Of a DNA stretch of 64,000 nucleotides, positions 62,108 through 64,000 are shown piece after piece. Every line of letters begins with the position of its first letter. Position 1 is the first letter of the stretch. The position numbers were made by a program, and so were the translations under genes. A model generated the notes under the pieces. The model did no database searches and was not told where the DNA came from. It saw nothing but the letters and a program-made list of their open reading frames with translations. The DNA lies in NCBI RefSeq assembly GCF_001202035.1, contig NZ_LGHT01000025.1, positions 62,001-126,000 on the forward strand, written 5' to 3'. This stretch comes from Pseudorhodobacter wandonensis (lineage in GTDB: Bacteria; Pseudomonadota; Alphaproteobacteria; Rhodobacterales; Rhodobacteraceae).

Positions 62108-63169
62108 GTGACTGAACAGCTGCATCCGCTGGTTTTTGATGGACATAATGACGTTTTGCTAAAGCTGTACCGTGCAGGCGGGGTTTCGGCGGCGGCCAGT
62201 TTTCTGACAGGTTGCCCCGGTGCGGTTGATGTGCCCTCGGCCAAGGCTGGCGGTTTTGGCGGCGGGTTTTTCGCGGTCTATGTGCCGTCACCCACGGATC
62301 TGTCGCTAAAGTTTGAAGAGATGACAAAGCCGGAGTATCAGCTGGTTTTGCCTGATGCGATTGACTGGGCCGATGCGGCCCCCGTGGTTATGGCCCAAGC
62401 CGCGATTCTGTTTGAAATGGAGCGGATTGGTGCGCTGAAAATCTGCCGCACGGTAGCCGATATTCGCGCGGCTTTGGCCAGCGGTGTCATGGCCGCAATA
62501 TTTCATATTGAGGGCGCCGAAGGTATTGACCCCGATCTGCACACGCTTGACGTGCTGTATCACGCCGGCCTGCGGTCTATTGGTCCGGTGTGGAGCAGGC
62601 CGACGATTTTTGGTGAAGGCGTGCCGTTTCGGTACCCTTCCAGCCCTGATATCGGCGGCGGCCTGACCGAGGCTGGTGTGCGTTTGGTCAAGCGCTGTAA
62701 CGACTTGAAGATCATGCTAGATCTGTCGCATCTGAATGAGGCCGGTTTCTGGGATGTGGCGCGGATATCAGACGCGCCTTTGGTGGCCACCCATTCCAAC
62801 GCCCATGTGATTTGCCCGCATTCGCGCAACCTGACCGACATGCAGTTGGCAGCCATTCGCGAAAGTGACGGGATGGTGGGTTTGAACTTTGCTGTGGCTT
62901 TCTTGCGCGATGATGGCAAGATGCTGGCAGATGTGCCGCTAACGCAGATGTTGCGGCATCTGGACCATTTGATCGAACATGTCGGCGAAGATCGCGTCGG
63001 CCTTGGGTCGGATTACGACGGCGCCGTTGTGCCCGAGGATGTAACGAGTTGTGCAGGCCTGCCTGCATTGCGTGCAGCGATGATCCAACACGGATATGGC
63101 AAGGCATTGGTTGCCAAGCTTTGCCATGAGAACTGGCTTCGGGTGCTGGAGAAAACCTGGGGGGCGTAA
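62108..63169 (+). CDS. Membrane dipeptidase family M19 (renal-type)
   Basis: A 353-residue zinc dipeptidase barrel. Metal and substrate motifs are VFDGHNDVLLKLYR at the N-terminus, AIFHIEGAEGIDPDL, LDLSHLNEAGFWD and VATHSNAH, then GLGSDYDGA near the C-terminus. It hydrolyses dipeptides or related amides. Unlike animal enzymes there is no obvious signal peptide, so it is cytoplasmic. GTG at 62108 has GGAGGG 8 nt upstream. The following gene, 48 bp away, encodes a DppA-like binding protein. Confidence 0.93.
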   Translation: MTEQLHPLVFDGHNDVLLKLYRAGGVSAAASFLTGCPGAVDVPSAKAGGFGGGFFAVYVPSPTDLSLKFEEMTKPEYQLVLPDAIDWADAAPVVMAQAAILFEMERIGALKICRTVADIRAALASGVMAAIFHIEGAEGIDPDLHTLDVLYHAGLRSIGPVWSRPTIFGEGVPFRYPSSPDIGGGLTEAGVRLVKRCNDLKIMLDLSHLNEAGFWDVARISDAPLVATHSNAHVICPHSRNLTDMQLAAIRESDGMVGLNFAVAFLRDDGKMLADVPLTQMLRHLDHLIEHVGEDRVGLGSDYDGAVVPEDVTSCAGLPALRAAMIQHGYGKALVAKLCHENWLRVLEKTWGA

Positions 63170-63217
63170 CCCCTACCCTGCCCCGAAGAAATGCTAATCA
63201 ACAGAGAGGTTTACGTT

Positions 63218-64000
63218 ATGAATATTTGGAAACATACACTTGCGGGTGCCACGATGGCTGTGGCGCTTAGCTTTACATCCGTGGCTACTTTTGCCGAAAC
63301 ACCGGCGAATATGTTGGTTGTTGCCAACCGGATTGATGACATCACCACGATGGACCCTGCGCAAAGCTTTGAATTTGCAGGGTCAGACGTGAATCAGAAC
63401 ATTTACAGCAAACTGGTAAACTTTGACCCGTTGGATTACAGCAAAGGCTATGTGCCTGACCTGGCCGAAAGCTGGGCCGTGTCTGAGGACGGAAAATCCA
63501 TCACCTTTACCATGCGCGAAGGTGTTATGTTCCAGTCGGGCAACCCTGTGACGGCAGAAGATGCCGCTTGGTCGCTGCAACGCGCTGTTTTGCTGAACAA
63601 GACACCTGCATTTATTTTGACGCAATTCGGGTTCACGCCTGAAAACGTGGCCGAGATGATCAAGGCTGATGGCAATACGCTGACCATCACCACCGACAAA
63701 CGCTATGCGACATCTTTCGTGTTGAACTGCCTGACTGCAACGATCGGCTCGGTGGTTGATAAGAAGCTGGCGATGGAGCACGAAGTCGATGGCGATATGG
63801 GCAATGCCTGGCTTGCGACCAACTCGGCCGGTTCTGGCCCCTATTCGCTGGTTAGCTGGAAGCCGAACGAATCTGTGACCATGCAGGCCTTTGACGGCTA
63901 TTACGGCGGCAAGCCAGCGATGGAGCGCGTGATCGTGCGCCATGTACAAGAAAGCGCCAGCCAGCGTTTGCTGCTTGAGGCCGGCGATATTGACGTGGCC
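63218..64000 (+). CDS. DppA/OppA-like ABC transporter substrate-binding protein (partial)
   Basis: The first 261 codons of a periplasmic peptide-binding protein run off the window end. The signal peptide is about residues 1-27 (NIWKHTLAGATMAVALSFTSVATFA). The mature part has ITTMDPAQSFEFAGSDVNQNIYSKLV, PDLAESWAVSEDGKSITFTMREGVMFQSG and the NSAGSGPYSLVSWKPNE motif. It should feed a Dpp-type importer encoded downstream of the window. ATG at 63218 has GAGAGG upstream. Its partner may be the dipeptidase just before it. Confidence 0.93.
   Translation, partial: MNIWKHTLAGATMAVALSFTSVATFAETPANMLVVANRIDDITTMDPAQSFEFAGSDVNQNIYSKLVNFDPLDYSKGYVPDLAESWAVSEDGKSITFTMREGVMFQSGNPVTAEDAAWSLQRAVLLNKTPAFILTQFGFTPENVAEMIKADGNTLTITTDKRYATSFVLNCLTATIGSVVDKKLAMEHEVDGDMGNAWLATNSAGSGPYSLVSWKPNESVTMQAFDGYYGGKPAMERVIVRHVQESASQRLLLEAGDIDVA

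Noticed and set aside
1-64000. tRNA, rRNA, CRISPR, prophage or IS elements
   Set aside because: No T-psi-C-type GTTCRANNC with a matching cloverleaf, no direct-repeat spacer array, and no transposase or integrase signature were seen in the intergenic regions.

Overview
The window looks like an ordinary chromosomal stretch of an alphaproteobacterium of the Rhodobacteraceae (Roseobacter group). The evidence is the order dusB-ntrB-ntrC-ntrY-ntrX-trkA-trkH-hfq-hflX, protein families typical of that group (DUF6456, DUF6477, DUF1127, the HerA-like/DUF853 ATPase, MttB-like methyltransferases, a separately encoded methyltetrahydrofolate:corrinoid methyltransferase), moderately high GC, and many ATGA/GTGA stop-start overlaps. 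I found no rRNA, tRNA, CRISPR array, IS element, prophage or integrase. All calls come from reading the sequence; no database search was made.

Layout. 1-11 kb: tail of an unknown gene, Bcr/CflA-type MFS exporter, mfd with a small membrane protein, hemB, a SYLF-domain lipoprotein, a beta-hydroxyacid dehydrogenase and a penicillin-acylase-family hydrolase. 11-23 kb (minus strand): the nitrogen two-component block dusB-ntrBC-ntrYX, then K+ uptake trkAH and hfq-hflX. 23-28.4 kb (plus): ispD-ispF-pgpA-cinA/pncC, amtB, a convergent COQ10/RatA-like gene, hpt, a Mug-like glycosylase and a small membrane protein. 28.5-38 kb: two c-type cytochromes, lipA, DUF6456 and DUF6477 proteins, MttB-family methyltransferase, guaA, an ABM-fold protein and a HerA-like ATPase. 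38.1-46.5 kb: a gene-poor 446-bp gap with a candidate short RNA, an IalB-like secreted protein, a KAS-ACP-LpxD lipid A module, an L,D-transpeptidase, a DUF882 peptidase-like protein, rlmE and a Ppx/GppA phosphatase. 46.7-55.5 kb: one-carbon genes (small 'virulence factor' protein, metF, corrinoid methyltransferase), an EamA transporter, a FadL-like porin, a NYN-domain protein, an uncharacterised P-loop ATPase, a MetA-family acyltransferase, ppk2 and a TetR regulator. 55.6-64 kb: a PotABC-like importer without a binding protein, a MocR regulator divergent from a DUF1127 gene, and a DAO oxidoreductase-dipeptidase-DppA-like binding protein cluster cut by the window end.

Functional links. NtrB/C and NtrY/X with AmtB form the nitrogen-sensing and ammonium-uptake set. 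MetF and the corrinoid methyltransferase feed methyl groups towards methionine, and the MetA-family enzyme activates homoserine for the same pathway. LpxD with its own ACP and ketosynthase suggests a dedicated acyl supply for lipid A. The 3' cluster fits peptide or amino-acid uptake and breakdown.

Most notable observations: NtrC lacks the sigma-54 GAFTGA loop; the Mug-like glycosylase has Ala where the catalytic Asn should be; MetA has Glu111, pointing to acetyl-CoA; a two-site palindromic operator lies between mocR and the DUF1127 gene; a tripartite hairpin element occurs three times; a probable ~70-nt RNA ends in a UUCG-capped terminator; and an uncharacterised P-loop ATPase sits 27 bp upstream of metA. 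I did not find a complete novel system; the ATPase-metA pair and the short RNA are the best candidates for undescribed biology.
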